Positions 17,917 through 26,547 of a stretch of DNA of 64,000 nt are shown here, in pieces. The translations under genes and the position numbers were made by a program. The notes beneath the pieces are model-generated. The model had not been told where the DNA came from. It made no database searches and saw nothing but the letters and a program-made list of their open reading frames with translations. Origin of the DNA: Micromonospora rhizosphaerae (GTDB lineage Bacteria; Actinomycetota; Actinomycetes; Mycobacteriales; Micromonosporaceae); assembly GCF_900091465.1 (NCBI RefSeq), contig NZ_FMHV01000002.1, positions 4,774,001 to 4,838,000 on the forward strand, written 5' to 3'. How positions within the stretch are numbered: the first letter of the stretch is position 1; the number at the start of each line of letters is the position of its first letter.

Positions 17917-19173
17917 ATGAGCAGTGAACGGACCCCGCCCCTCACCGGGGTGACCGTGCTGGAGATCGGGGCGTTCATGGCGGCGCCGTTCGCCACCATG
18001 CAACTCGCCGACCTCGGTGCCCACGTGATCAAGGTCGAGCACCCGAGCGGCGGTGAACCGGTCCGCCAGACCGGCCCGTTCCTCGGGACCGAGAGCTCGC
18101 CCTTCGTCCGCATCAACCGGAACAAGCGCTCGGTCGCGCTGGACCTCAAGTCACCGGATGCGCGTCAAGCGTTCCTCCGACTGGTCGACCGGGCCGACGT
18201 CCTGGTGGAGAACCTCCGCCCCGGGGCCATGCGCCGTCTCGGCCTCGGCTACCAGGACCTGCGGGAGATCAACCCTCGCCTGGTGTACGCCTCCGCCTCC
18301 GGCTGGGGGCAGGACGGGCCGCTCGCGAGTCTGCCGGGGCTGGACATCATGGCGCAGGCGCGCAGCGGGCTGATGAGCATCACCGGGCATCCCGGCGGTC
18401 CACCCGCGAAGGTGGGTGTGCCGATCTGCGACCTGGTCTGCGGCCTCTACCTGGCGCTCGCGGTCACCGCCGCGCTGCGGGAACGGGACCGCTCCGGGGC
18501 GGGGCAGTACGTCGACGTCTCGCTGTTCGAGGCCGGAGTGTCCTTCGCCGTCTGGGAGGCCGGGAAGTACTTCGCGACCGGGGAGGTGGGCGGCCCGATG
18601 GGCTCCGCGCACCAGAGCAACGCCCCGTACCAGGCGGTCCACAGCAACGATGGCTACGTGACGATCGGAGCCACCACGCCGCGCAACTGGCTGGCGTTCT
18701 GCGAAGCCCTCGGGCTGGTCCAGCTGCTCGCGGACCCGCGATACGCCGACGCGTTCGCCCGGCTGCAGAACCGGGCGGAGCTCATCGAGGCCATCGAGAC
18801 CGTGACGAGCGCGATGAGCACGGCGGAGATCGTCGAGCGGCTCAACAAAGCGGGAGTGCCATGCGCTCCGATCGCCGACTATGGCGAGGTGTTCACCGAC
18901 GAGCACCTGGCGGCCCGGGACTTTTTCTGGGACGCCGAGCATCCGACCCTGGGGTCGGTGCGTCAGCTCGGCTCGCCGATGCGCCTGTCGGAGACCCCGG
19001 TCCGCCGGGCCGGCGCGGGCCCCGTGCTCGGCGCCGACACCCGGGAGATGTTGACCGCCGCCGGCTGCAGCGCGCCGGAGATCGATCACCTCGTCGCCTC
19101 CGGCGCCGCCCTGGTCGAGGAGGTCGACGGTACGACCACCAGCCCCGCCGTGACAACGACGCCCAGGAGGTAG
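17917..19173 (+). CDS. Family III (CaiB/BaiF) CoA-transferase
   Basis: 418-residue enzyme that moves CoA between carboxylic acids through an aspartyl-CoA intermediate. It opens LTGVTVLEIGAFMAAPFATMQLADLGAHVIKVEHP, here split as the typical N-terminal Rossmann-like motif. The catalytic Asp is D172 in VPICDLVCGLYLA, preceded by LDIMAQARSG. The family length of 380-430 is met. It is first in a tight three-gene operon with a crotonase-fold protein (3-base gap) and a malonyl-CoA-synthetase-like ligase. The ATG at 17917 has CGGAGG 10 bases before. The substrate is not readable; the operon suggests activation of a short dicarboxylate or branched acid. Confidence 0.9.
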   Translation: MSSERTPPLTGVTVLEIGAFMAAPFATMQLADLGAHVIKVEHPSGGEPVRQTGPFLGTESSPFVRINRNKRSVALDLKSPDARQAFLRLVDRADVLVENLRPGAMRRLGLGYQDLREINPRLVYASASGWGQDGPLASLPGLDIMAQARSGLMSITGHPGGPPAKVGVPICDLVCGLYLALAVTAALRERDRSGAGQYVDVSLFEAGVSFAVWEAGKYFATGEVGGPMGSAHQSNAPYQAVHSNDGYVTIGATTPRNWLAFCEALGLVQLLADPRYADAFARLQNRAELIEAIETVTSAMSTAEIVERLNKAGVPCAPIADYGEVFTDEHLAARDFFWDAEHPTLGSVRQLGSPMRLSETPVRRAGAGPVLGADTREMLTAAGCSAPEIDHLVASGAALVEEVDGTTTSPAVTTTPRR

Positions 19174-19176
19174 GCA

Positions 19177-19959
19177 ATGTCCTCGTCGCCCGGATCCCGC
19201 TCCGAGATCCTCGTGGAGGGGCAGGGCCCCGCCCTCACCGTGACCTTCAACCGCCCCGAGCAGCGCAACGCGATGACGTGGGCGATGTACGACGGCCTGT
19301 ACGAGGCCTGTGAACGCGCGGACGCGGACGACGATGTGCGAGTGCTGGTCCTGCGCGGCGCGGGCGAGGACGCCTTCGTCGCCGGCACCGACATCAGACA
19401 GTTCGCCGACTTCACCGGCGGGCAGGACGGGGTCGCGTACGAGCGGCGGATCACGCGGGTACTGGACCGGCTGGAGGACGTCAACGTACCGACGGTCGCG
19501 GCGATCCGTGGGTACTGCGTCGGCGCGGGCCTGGCGATCGCCGCCGTGTGCGACCTGCGACTGGCGACACCCGACGCACGGTTCGGCATCCCCATCGCCC
19601 GGACGCTGGGAAACTGCCTGTCGATGCCGACCTATGCGCTGCTGCTGCACCACCTCGGGCCGGCCCGTACCCTGGATCTGCTGCTCAACGCGAGGTTCTA
19701 CTCCGGCCGGGAGGCACACGCGGCGGGGTTCGTGACCGAGTCCACCGAGGATCTCGACGAGGCGGTTCAGCAGGCCGTCGACCGCCTGGTCGGGCACGCC
19801 CCGCTGACCATGTGGGCGACGAAGGAGGCGATCCGACGGCTACGCCGCGGCCGCGCCGACGGTGACGACATCGTCTCCCGGGTCTACGGCAGCGACGACT
19901 TCCGCGCCGCCGTCCGGGCCTTCAGCGCCAAGCAACCGAGGACCTGGACCGGACGGTGA
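19177..19959 (+). CDS. Crotonase-superfamily (enoyl-CoA hydratase/isomerase-like) protein lacking both classical Glu residues
   Basis: 260 residues with the crotonase fold: NRPEQRNAM at the N-terminus, oxyanion-hole region AFVAGTDIRQFA, and the second oxyanion segment GYCVGAGLAIAAVCD. In classical hydratases the first catalytic Glu lies in GGGCELAM and the second in FGQPE; here these positions read GAGLAIAA and FGIPIAR. Both glutamates therefore seem missing, so hydration of an enoyl-CoA is doubtful. Isomerase, decarboxylase or thioesterase chemistry is possible. ATG 19177 follows AGGAGG, and the stop overlaps the first possible start of the ligase gene (GTGA). Confidence 0.85.
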   Translation: MSSSPGSRSEILVEGQGPALTVTFNRPEQRNAMTWAMYDGLYEACERADADDDVRVLVLRGAGEDAFVAGTDIRQFADFTGGQDGVAYERRITRVLDRLEDVNVPTVAAIRGYCVGAGLAIAAVCDLRLATPDARFGIPIARTLGNCLSMPTYALLLHHLGPARTLDLLLNARFYSGREAHAAGFVTESTEDLDEAVQQAVDRLVGHAPLTMWATKEAIRRLRRGRADGDDIVSRVYGSDDFRAAVRAFSAKQPRTWTGR

Positions 19960-19985
19960 CCACGATGCGACGAGGGAGCGAAGAG

Positions 19986-21398
19986 ATGCTGCTGCCGGCC
20001 TTGTCCGGGGCGTTCGGTGATGACGCGGACGCGATCCGGGTCGGGGACCAGCGGGCGTCCCGGGAAGCGGTGCTGTCCGCCGCCACCGCCCTCGCCGACC
20101 GCATCGCCGGCAGCGACGCGGTGGCGGTCTGGGCGACAGCCGGCATGGAAACCGTCGTGGCCGTCGTGGCCGGTCTACTTGCCGGGGTGCCGGTCGTACC
20201 GGTACCACCCGACTCCGGGCCGACCGAACGGGACTACGTGCTGCGCGACTCGGCCGCCTCGCTGCTGCTCGTCCCCGCGACCAGCGAGGGGAGCCCACGG
20301 CTGGCGGACGTGCCGGTACCCGTCGCCGCGGTCGACCTCCGGGCACGGTCGACCACCAGCTATCCCGAGCCCCCGCCGGAGAGCACGGCACTGATCCTCT
20401 ACACCTCCGGCACCACCGGAGCACCGAAGGGAGCTCTGATCCCGCGGCAGGCGATCGCCGCCGACCTGGACGCGCTCGCCGATGCGTGGTCGTGGACTCC
20501 CGACGATCTGCTGGTGCACGGGCTCCCCCTGTTCCACGTGCACGGCCTCGTGCTGGGCGTGCTGGGAGCGCTGCGGATCGGGTCCCGGCTGGCCCACACG
20601 GGCAGACCCCGGCCCGACGCCTACGCGACGGCGGCGGGAACGCTCTACTTCGGGGTGCCGACGGTGTGGTCGAGGGTCTGCGCCGATCCGTCCGCCGCCC
20701 GGGCCCTGTCCTCGGCCCGGCTGCTGGTCTCCGGTAGCGCGCCGCTCCCGCTGCCCGTCTTCGAGCAGCTCGCCGAGCTCACCGGGCAACCGCCCGTCGA
20801 GCGGTACGGGATGACCGAAACGCTGATCACCGTCAGCGGCCGCGCGGACGCCGAGCGCCGGCCCGGGTTCGTCGGCACGCGACTCGCCGGAGTGGAGAGC
20901 AGGCTGGTCGCCGAGGATGGCACCCCGGTGGCGCCCGACGGCGAGTCGCCGGGCGAGCTTCAGATCCGCGGGCCGATGATGTTCAGCGGGTACCTCAACC
21001 GGCCGGAGGCCAACCGGGAGTCGTTCACCTCCGACGGCTGGTTCCGCACCGGGGACATCGCCACCATCGACGCGGACGGCTGGCACCGGATCATCGGGCG
21101 CGCCTCCACCGACATGATCAAGAGCGGCGGGTACCGGATCGGCGCGGGTGAGGTGGAGAACGCGCTTCTCGCCCACCCGGCGGTCCGGGAAGCCGCGGTG
21201 ATCGGCGCACCCCACCCCGACCTCGGGCAACAGGTCGTCGCCTACGTGGTCGCCGACGCGGCGACCGAGGCGCAGCTCATCGACTTCGTGGCCGGGCGGA
21301 TCTCCGCGCACAAACGCCCGCGGCAGATTCACCTCGTCGAGCAGCTGCCCCGCAACGCTATGGGCAAGGTGCAGAAGAAGCTGCTCGCCGGAGGCTGA
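19986..21398 (+). CDS. Malonyl-CoA/methylmalonyl-CoA synthetase-like AMP-forming ligase
   Basis: 470-residue ANL-superfamily ligase: acid + ATP + CoA gives acyl-CoA + AMP + PPi. Visible motifs are the P-loop LYTSGTTGAPKGA near 138-150, VERYGMTET, GWFRTGDIA, GRASTDMIKSGGYRIGAGEVE, and the C-terminal Lys in RNAMGKVQKKLL. The short N-terminus (MLLPALSGAFGDDADA) and compact length are like MatB. ATG 19986 is chosen for its GAGGGAG box 7 bases upstream; a GTG at 19956 would give a GTGA overlap with the previous gene but has no ribosome binding site. MatB-type enzymes accept malonate and methylmalonate; the MatC-like carrier at 7631 would be a partner (inference). Confidence 0.82.
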   Translation: MLLPALSGAFGDDADAIRVGDQRASREAVLSAATALADRIAGSDAVAVWATAGMETVVAVVAGLLAGVPVVPVPPDSGPTERDYVLRDSAASLLLVPATSEGSPRLADVPVPVAAVDLRARSTTSYPEPPPESTALILYTSGTTGAPKGALIPRQAIAADLDALADAWSWTPDDLLVHGLPLFHVHGLVLGVLGALRIGSRLAHTGRPRPDAYATAAGTLYFGVPTVWSRVCADPSAARALSSARLLVSGSAPLPLPVFEQLAELTGQPPVERYGMTETLITVSGRADAERRPGFVGTRLAGVESRLVAEDGTPVAPDGESPGELQIRGPMMFSGYLNRPEANRESFTSDGWFRTGDIATIDADGWHRIIGRASTDMIKSGGYRIGAGEVENALLAHPAVREAAVIGAPHPDLGQQVVAYVVADAATEAQLIDFVAGRISAHKRPRQIHLVEQLPRNAMGKVQKKLLAGG

Positions 21399-21416
21399 CG
21401 TGCGCGCTCGGCCGGG

Positions 21417-22202
21417 TCACGGCGCGGTCGCTGAGAGATGCGCCCAGGTCTGGGTGAACCAGAGCTCGCCGTCGAGGGTGAACGGGCGCATCCCGGTCGG
21501 CGCGCCGCCGGTGAGCTCCCGGGACAGCTCGTCCTCGATCCGACGAGCGACGTCGGCAGCGGTACGGGCCTGTTCGAGCCACGGACGAAGCGGACGCTCC
21601 ACGTCGAAGACGTCGGACTTCTCCACCGCGGCCCCGGCCGAGGTGAGCAGCCGGGCGATGGCCTCGGCACCGAGCATGGTTCCGTGGGACGGGTCGCGCA
21701 GCCGCTCCACCCGGTCGGGATCACCGGGCAGCCCCGGCTTGCGGACCATGTCCGCAACCACCACCCGCCCACCGGCCCGGCACACCCGCACCATCTCGGC
21801 GGCGACCTCCGCCGGCTCGGTCACGTGGTGCAGCGAGAACCTGGAAATCACCAGCGAGAACGAACCGTCGACGAAGGGCAGTCGCGCCGCGTCACCGCGC
21901 TGAAACACCACGTTGGACACGCCCTCGGCGTCGGCTCGCGCCTTGCCCGCCTCCAGCATCTCGGGGGTGGCGTCAAGCGCGGTCGCGTGCCGGGTGTGCA
22001 CGGCGAGCGCGCGGGCGACCAGGCCGGTACCGCAGGCCACGTCCAGGCAGACATCCTCGGTGTCCGGCCTCGCGAAGTCGACCAGGCGCTGAAGATGGCT
22101 GGTGAAGGCGCCGTTGAGCCGCGGGTCCTCGAAGGTGCCGGCCTGCCGGGCGAACTCCCGCAGGAGCAAGCCCCGGCGCGTGTCATCGTCTCTTGGCGGC
22201 AT
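21417..22202 (-). CDS. Class I SAM-dependent methyltransferase
   Basis: 261 residues with the SAM-binding motif I (VCLDVACGTGLVARAL, about residues 52-67), motif II region (ATPEMLEAGKARADAEG), and motif III (AARLPFVDGSFSLVISRFSLHHV), a UbiE/ArsM-like layout. ATG 22202 has GAGGAAG upstream. It converges with the ligase operon (18-base gap) and belongs to no obvious pathway here. The methyl acceptor cannot be inferred; close relatives act on quinones, small acids or natural products. Confidence 0.85.
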   Translation of the reverse strand: MPPRDDDTRRGLLLREFARQAGTFEDPRLNGAFTSHLQRLVDFARPDTEDVCLDVACGTGLVARALAVHTRHATALDATPEMLEAGKARADAEGVSNVVFQRGDAARLPFVDGSFSLVISRFSLHHVTEPAEVAAEMVRVCRAGGRVVVADMVRKPGLPGDPDRVERLRDPSHGTMLGAEAIARLLTSAGAAVEKSDVFDVERPLRPWLEQARTAADVARRIEDELSRELTGGAPTGMRPFTLDGELWFTQTWAHLSATAP

Positions 22203-22433
22203 CGCTGGCGCTTCCTCACAAGCCGGGCAGAACCGGGGGCGTTACCGCAACCGTACCGGTCTCCGCCCGTGGCTGACCATGGCACGGCGCTCACCATCGA
22301 CAGTCATGACCGACCCGCCGGCGTTCGGATCCTTCGTTCCGAGCCGCGCCGACTCCTCTCGGCCCGGACCGGGGCGCGGTTTGATGCGTCGGCACCCGGG
22401 TAGGCGGCGATCCGGTCCGAGAGGGGGATCCAA

Positions 22434-22820
22434 GTGGTCTACGAGGATTTCATCGACGCAGTGGCCAGGCGGGCAGGGGTGCCGGTCGATCAGGCGGGAA
22501 CCATCACCCGCGCGACGTTGGAGACGCTGGCGGAACGGATCAGCGGAGGCGAGGCCAACGATCTTGCCAATCAGGTTCCCGAGGGGCTCGACGATCACCT
22601 GCGCAAGACTCAGGAACATCCCGAGGTGTTCGGGCTCGGAGAGTTCGTGCAGCGGGTGACCGCCCGCGCCGGCATCGACGGTGTGCTCGCCAGTTCCGGG
22701 ATCCGCGCGGTACTCACCACGCTGCGTGAGGCAGTTCCGCGTGACGAGTTCGAGGACATGGTGGCTCAGCTGCCGAAGGACTTCTGGGAGGTGGTACCGG
22801 TGGGTCTCCGCGGCCGTTGA
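22434..22820 (+). CDS. DUF2267 domain protein
   Basis: 128-residue soluble helical protein matching the DUF2267 pattern: MVYEDFIDAVARRAGV, then a helix with ATLETLAERISGGEANDLANQVPEGL, then a second similar half ending LREAVPRDEFEDMVAQLPKDFWEVV. The two halves look like an internal duplication. GTG 22434 follows GAGGGGGAT. The function of the family is unknown. It heads a run of small plus-strand genes (22.4-24.1 kb) of a kind often seen with stress and dormancy loci in actinobacteria. Confidence 0.85.
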   Translation: MVYEDFIDAVARRAGVPVDQAGTITRATLETLAERISGGEANDLANQVPEGLDDHLRKTQEHPEVFGLGEFVQRVTARAGIDGVLASSGIRAVLTTLREAVPRDEFEDMVAQLPKDFWEVVPVGLRGR

Positions 22821-22855
22821 CGCGGTGTGCGACGCGAGCCCAGAGGGGTGCAGGA

Positions 22856-23158
22856 ATGGCGGAACAGGACAGCCGGGACCGCGGCGAACAGGACTCGGCC
22901 GCCCAGCCGCGCGAGGAACTCCGCGGCATTCTCGACCGCGCTCAGCACCATCGATCGCAGCCCACAGATCCTCGAGTCGCTGCTCAAACCGTGGACACGG
23001 GGGTGAACCAGGTCGGGCAGACGGCGCGACAGGCGCTGGGACCGCAGGGCCTGTTGTCACAAACGCTGCAGCAGACCAGCCAGCGGCTTGGTCCACAGCT
23101 TGGGCAGACCACCGAGCAGATTGCTCAGCAGACGCAGCAGGGCGGCTGGCGGTGGTAG
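22856..23158 (+). CDS. Small Gln-rich hydrophilic protein, function unknown
   Basis: 100 residues, starting at ATG 22856 after AGAGGGGTGCAGGA; an in-frame ACG/GTG region upstream was not used. The protein is hydrophilic and low in complexity: acidic/basic N-terminus (EQDSRDRGEQDS), then many Gln and Thr (QTARQALGPQGLLSQTLQQ) with short amphipathic heptads. No domain recognised. Its close spacing after the DUF2267 gene (35 bases) suggests co-transcription. The next 155 bases hold no convincing gene. Confidence 0.55.
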   Translation: MAEQDSRDRGEQDSAAQPREELRGILDRAQHHRSQPTDPRVAAQTVDTGVNQVGQTARQALGPQGLLSQTLQQTSQRLGPQLGQTTEQIAQQTQQGGWRW

Positions 23159-23313
23159 CGGTGTCGGCGGTGGGTCGGCCGGATCCTCGGCCCGAACGGC
23201 GTGGCGGCGAATGACGAAAGCCGTCAACGGCAACCGGCCGCTGAGACAGGTTGCCTCACGACTGGTAGGACTGCCGGGACAGGAGCAGCAGCAAGGCACC
23301 TGAAGGTGGCGAG

Positions 23314-23694
23314 ATGCGACTGACCGAGCGGGTCCTGGTACATCAGGTTCACCCGGTCAAGATTTCGGCGGATGTCACGGCGAGCCTGGTCTCGAACCTC
23401 TTGTTGTGGCGGATGCGACCGAAGGCGGCCCTCGCGGTCCGGGTCGCGATACCGGTCGCCGGTTCGGTGGTCGTGCTTAGCCTGGCGGACCTTGCCGCAC
23501 TCGCCCGCACGGGGCGGGGACGCTGGATACAGGCGCACATGCCACCATCCGCTCAATTGGTGAGACTCGCGGGCGACGCGGTGACCGCCCTCGGCGCGCG
23601 CCGGCGCAGGCCAGCCCTACTCTTCGTCGGCGCCTTGGTGATCGCGGTCGGCTGGTCGCACCCGTGGTGGCCCAGTGCACCCGGGCGCAAGTGA
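23314..23694 (+). CDS. Small membrane protein, conserved type in actinobacteria
   Basis: 126 residues beginning MRLTERVLVHQVHPVK, with two hydrophobic segments (about 38-62, AALAVRVAIPVAGSVVVLSLADL; and 100-116, ALLFVGALVIAVGW) separated by a basic region. I recall similar unannotated actinobacterial proteins starting with LxHQVHPxK, but no function. ATG 23314 follows GAAGGTGGCGAG. It lies in the run of small plus-strand genes. Confidence 0.6.
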   Translation: MRLTERVLVHQVHPVKISADVTASLVSNLLLWRMRPKAALAVRVAIPVAGSVVVLSLADLAALARTGRGRWIQAHMPPSAQLVRLAGDAVTALGARRRRPALLFVGALVIAVGWSHPWWPSAPGRK

Positions 23695-23844
23695 CGAGGC
23701 GCTACGCCGTCCTCGACTGGGGGTGCCCCTACCGGTGCCGTCGACCGCGTTGGGCACGGCGCTGACCGGGTAAGCGGGCGGCAGCCCCGATCTGGCGCCG
23801 TTGTCGGACGCTCCAGACCACTCACTCATCCCGAGGAGGACACC

Positions 23845-24063
23845 ATGGCACGCGATCCTGCCCAGATGAAGACCGGCGAGTTGCGCAAGCAGGCCGAGCG
23901 GGCCGGGATAAGAAACACGGACCAGATGACCAAGACAGACATGATCAACGCACTCGGCGGTTCGACGAACAGAAACCAGGGCGGTGGTCAGCGACAGAAG
24001 GATCCGGCGCCGAGGGGTGTGAGCCCCACGGACTACAAGAACCTGCCGGGCAACCAGACCTGA
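23845..24063 (+). CDS. Rho N-terminal/SAP-like small basic protein
   Basis: 72 residues. MKTGELRKQAERAGIRNTDQMTKTDMINAL has the helix-extended loop-helix pattern of Rho-N/SAP domains, which bind nucleic acid; here it is followed by a Gln/Gly/Asn-rich tail. ATG 23845 follows GAGGAGG. A strong terminator lies 33 bases after the stop, so it is the last gene of the small-protein run. Confidence 0.75.
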   Translation: MARDPAQMKTGELRKQAERAGIRNTDQMTKTDMINALGGSTNRNQGGGQRQKDPAPRGVSPTDYKNLPGNQT

Positions 24064-24095
24064 CCGGTGACCGACGGCCACTGACGCGTATCGGA

Positions 24096-24149
24096 CCGGC
24101 CGGACGCCGGTTGGGCCACCGAGCCCACCGGTGTCCCGGCCGGGCTTTT
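24096..24149 (+). terminator. Rho-independent terminator
   Basis: Long stem: CCGGCCGG (24096-24103) pairs with CCGGCCGG (24136-24143), with inner pairing of GCCGGTTGGGC and GCCCACCGGT around CACCGA, followed by CTTTTC. This is the clearest T-tailed terminator in the window. The remainder of the 24064-24363 gap holds no gene that I can support. Confidence 0.8.
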
Positions 24150-24363
24150 CTCTGCTCAGACGCCACTGCGCCGACCATCTCGGTCGTCTTCCGTCTCTCC
24201 TCCCCCGCGTGCTCGTAGGCATCGCGGCCTTCTCGCCGCACACTCGCCGCGTCCCGCGGCGCGTCCCGGAGTCGACTGCGCACCTCTCACCTTCGAGAAT
24301 CCACCGGCTCTCCGACGATCGTCGTACGCCGGTGACGATGGGGTACCAGCGATGCCCGGTCCG

Positions 24364-24699
24364 TCAGTCGTCGTCCTCGGGCGAGGTGAGCAGCGACAGG
24401 ATGCCGGTCATCGTCAGCACACGGCGGACGTGGCCGGCGGGATTGACCACAGCGAAGCTGACGCTCGCGTCGGCGGCCCGGTGATGGGCGTTGACGAAGG
24501 TGGTCAGCACGGTGGAGTCGATGAAGGTGACCCGCGCCATGTCCACCTGCACCTGGGTCGCACGGGCGATCGCCGCGTGTAGGACGTCACGCAGCTCGCC
24601 CGCTCCGGCGATGTCGAGCTCACCGAACAGCGTCACCACGGCGGTCCGGTTGCGCACCGTCGTCTTCGACCGCCAGGTCTGACCGATGCCCGCGTTCAT
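24364..24699 (-). CDS. STAS-domain anti-anti-sigma factor
   Basis: 111 residues. The STAS fold is visible in VVTLFGELDIAGAGELRDVL and VQVDMARVTFIDSTVLTTFVNAH; the phosphorylatable Ser is the one in FIDSTVL. Such proteins (SpoIIAA/RsbV-like) are phosphorylated by a HATPase anti-sigma kinase and, when unphosphorylated, release sigma factor. ATG 24699 overlaps the TGA of the kinase-like gene by 4 bases (ATGA). No sigma factor gene is adjacent. Confidence 0.9.
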   Translation of the reverse strand: MNAGIGQTWRSKTTVRNRTAVVTLFGELDIAGAGELRDVLHAAIARATQVQVDMARVTFIDSTVLTTFVNAHHRAADASVSFAVVNPAGHVRRVLTMTGILSLLTSPEDDD

Positions 24700-25088
24700 T
24701 GGTGCTCACCTCCCGGAGCGGCGAGGTGAGCGGTGACGGTCGCGGTCACGCCGTGCGGTCCGCTGTCGACGACCAGATCGTCTGCGAGCTGCTGGGCAAG
24801 CCACAGGCCCCGGCCCCCCTCCATCTCGGGATTCGGCAGCGCGACCATCACCTCACCAGCGCCGGGTCCGTGATCGATGACCTGGCAGGACAGGGATGAG
24901 GTGGCACGCACCAGGCGAAGCTGTCCGCTGCCACCGCCATGGCGCACGACGTTGGTGACGAGCTCATGCACGGCCAAGACGAAGTCCTCCAACGCGCCGT
25001 CGGCCAGGCCGGCCGCGCCGGCCGCCGCTGCGACCGCGTGCCGCAGACGCACCACCGACACCTCCGTGATCGATTCCGACAACAGCAT
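24696..25088 (-). CDS. HATPase_c anti-sigma kinase-like protein
   Basis: About 130 residues of the SpoIIAB/RsbW-like HATPase family: N-box FVLAVHELVTNVVRHGG, G1 region VIDHGPG, and G2 region GGRGLWLAQQLADDLVV. The start is uncertain: ATG 25088 (or GTG 25091) lies at the edge of homology (MLLSESITEVSVVRL), while a longer open frame reaches 25568 with composition that looks non-coding. It is translationally coupled to the STAS protein, its expected partner and substrate. Confidence 0.82.
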   Translation of the reverse strand: MLLSESITEVSVVRLRHAVAAAAGAAGLADGALEDFVLAVHELVTNVVRHGGGSGQLRLVRATSSLSCQVIDHGPGAGEVMVALPNPEMEGGRGLWLAQQLADDLVVDSGPHGVTATVTAHLAAPGGEHQ

Positions 25089-25549
25089 CACGGCGCCCCG
25101 GCCACCGGCCGGAGCACTGCCACCGGCCCCCACGGGTCCACCCCTGCTCGGCTGCGCGCCGTGCACCCGAATCACCGCCCCTGATCCCTCGACGACGCGA
25201 GCATTGATGGAACAACCGAGATGGGCGCCCACCGCTACGGCCCCGACACCACCCGTCCATTCCGCCGCGTCGCGTCGTCGCCACGGATGTTCATCGCTGG
25301 CCGCCGCCAAAACGCAACAGCACCGCCGCGCCTGAGCTGTACGGCGAGGCAACGGAAACCCAGACGTGGGACGAGGCCTGACCACGGCGCCGCTTACCGC
25401 ACGGATCCGACCGTTCACCGCACAAGATCTGGCTGCGCCATCACAGCCGCCCGCTGGAGACCGTCGGCTGATCGTCGTCGGCCCGGCGCCCATGAACCGG
25501 GACGACTTACTAGTCTGTGAAGCCGCTCCCACGTCGAAGGGAAGAGCCG
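25089..25549. other. Divergent intergenic region, no gene supported
   Basis: 461 bases between the anti-sigma kinase (minus) and the esterase (plus). Open frames cross it on both strands, but none has domain content or a good start. A possible -10 hexamer TACTAG (25508-25513) lies 36 bases before the esterase ATG, with no clear -35. Confidence 0.4.
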
Positions 25550-26533
25550 ATGCTCGTCGACTGGCCATTGGATCGTCTGCGCGACTACCTGCCCCCGCGC
25601 GACGAGCCGACCGACTTCGACGACTTCTGGGCCACCACCCTGAACGAGGCGCGGGACGCGCACTGGCCGGCCCGGTTCGAGCCGTACGACGCCGGCCTGA
25701 CCACCGTCGAGGTGTACGACGTCACGTTTCCCGGATTCGCCGGCCAGCCGGTGCGCGGCTGGTTCCTGCTGCCCCGGCACACGACCGGTCGACTGCCCTG
25801 CGTGGTCGAGTACATCGGGTACGGCGGCGGGCGCGGCCTGCCGCACGAGTGGCTCCACTGGAGCGCCGCCGGCTACGCCCACCTCGTCATGGACACCCGG
25901 GGGCAGGGCAGCAACGGCTCACTCGTGGGCGACACCCCCGACCCCGACCCGGTCGGCCTGCCGCAGACGCCCGGCTTCATGACCCGTGGCATCGCCGACC
26001 CCCGGCACTACTACTACCGCCGGGTCTTCACCGACGGGGTGCGCGCGGTCGACGCCGCCCGGGCGCACCCCAGAGTCGATCCGGACCGGGTGGTGGTCGC
26101 CGGCGGCAGCCAGGGCGGAGGGATAACGCTCGCGGTCGCCGGCCTGGTCGAGGGGCTCACCGCTGCCATGCCCAACGTGCCCTTCCTGTGCCACTACCGG
26201 CGCGCCACCGAGATCACCGATGCCTTCCCGTACGGCGAGTTGGTGTCGTACCTGAAGACCCACCGCGACGACGTCGACCAGGTGTTCGCAACCCTGCGCT
26301 ACTTCGACGGGATCAACTTCGCCGTCCGTGCGAACGCCCCGACGCTCTTCTCGGTCGCGCTGATGGACAACGTGTGTCCGCCCTCGACGGTCTTCGCCGC
26401 CTACAACCACTACGCGGCCGACGACAAGGACATCACGGTGTGGCCGTACAACGGGCACGAGGGCGGCGCGGGCTTCCAGCGGACGGAGCAGATCCGTTGG
26501 CTGCGCAAGCTGCTGGCCACCAGGAGCCGCTGA
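25550..26533 (+). CDS. Acetyl xylan esterase/cephalosporin-C deacetylase family (AXE1)
   Basis: 327-residue alpha/beta hydrolase of carbohydrate-esterase family 7 type, which removes acetyl groups from xylo-oligosaccharides or related esters in the cytoplasm. It begins MLVDWPLDRLRDYLP with the typical DFDDFWATTL. The nucleophile is S187 in GGSQGGG, with D273 in LMDNVCPPST and H303 in NGHEGG. There is no signal peptide, which is normal for the family. ATG 25550 follows GAAGGGAAG. The longer frame from 25517 adds only an unsupported basic leader. It is a stand-alone gene; sugar-use genes lie 7 kb downstream. Confidence 0.92.
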   Translation: MLVDWPLDRLRDYLPPRDEPTDFDDFWATTLNEARDAHWPARFEPYDAGLTTVEVYDVTFPGFAGQPVRGWFLLPRHTTGRLPCVVEYIGYGGGRGLPHEWLHWSAAGYAHLVMDTRGQGSNGSLVGDTPDPDPVGLPQTPGFMTRGIADPRHYYYRRVFTDGVRAVDAARAHPRVDPDRVVVAGGSQGGGITLAVAGLVEGLTAAMPNVPFLCHYRRATEITDAFPYGELVSYLKTHRDDVDQVFATLRYFDGINFAVRANAPTLFSVALMDNVCPPSTVFAAYNHYAADDKDITVWPYNGHEGGAGFQRTEQIRWLRKLLATRSR

Positions 26534-26547
26534 GTCCACCCTCGGCG

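Noticed and set aside
23212..23303. 30-codon frame MTKAVNGNRPLRQV between two small genes
   Set aside because: Weak ribosome binding site, no similarity and too short to support without expression data.
25089..25568. N-terminal extension of the anti-sigma kinase gene
   Set aside because: Homology begins at the SESITEVSVV segment; the extension is Arg/Gly/Pro rich without structure and overlaps the esterase start.
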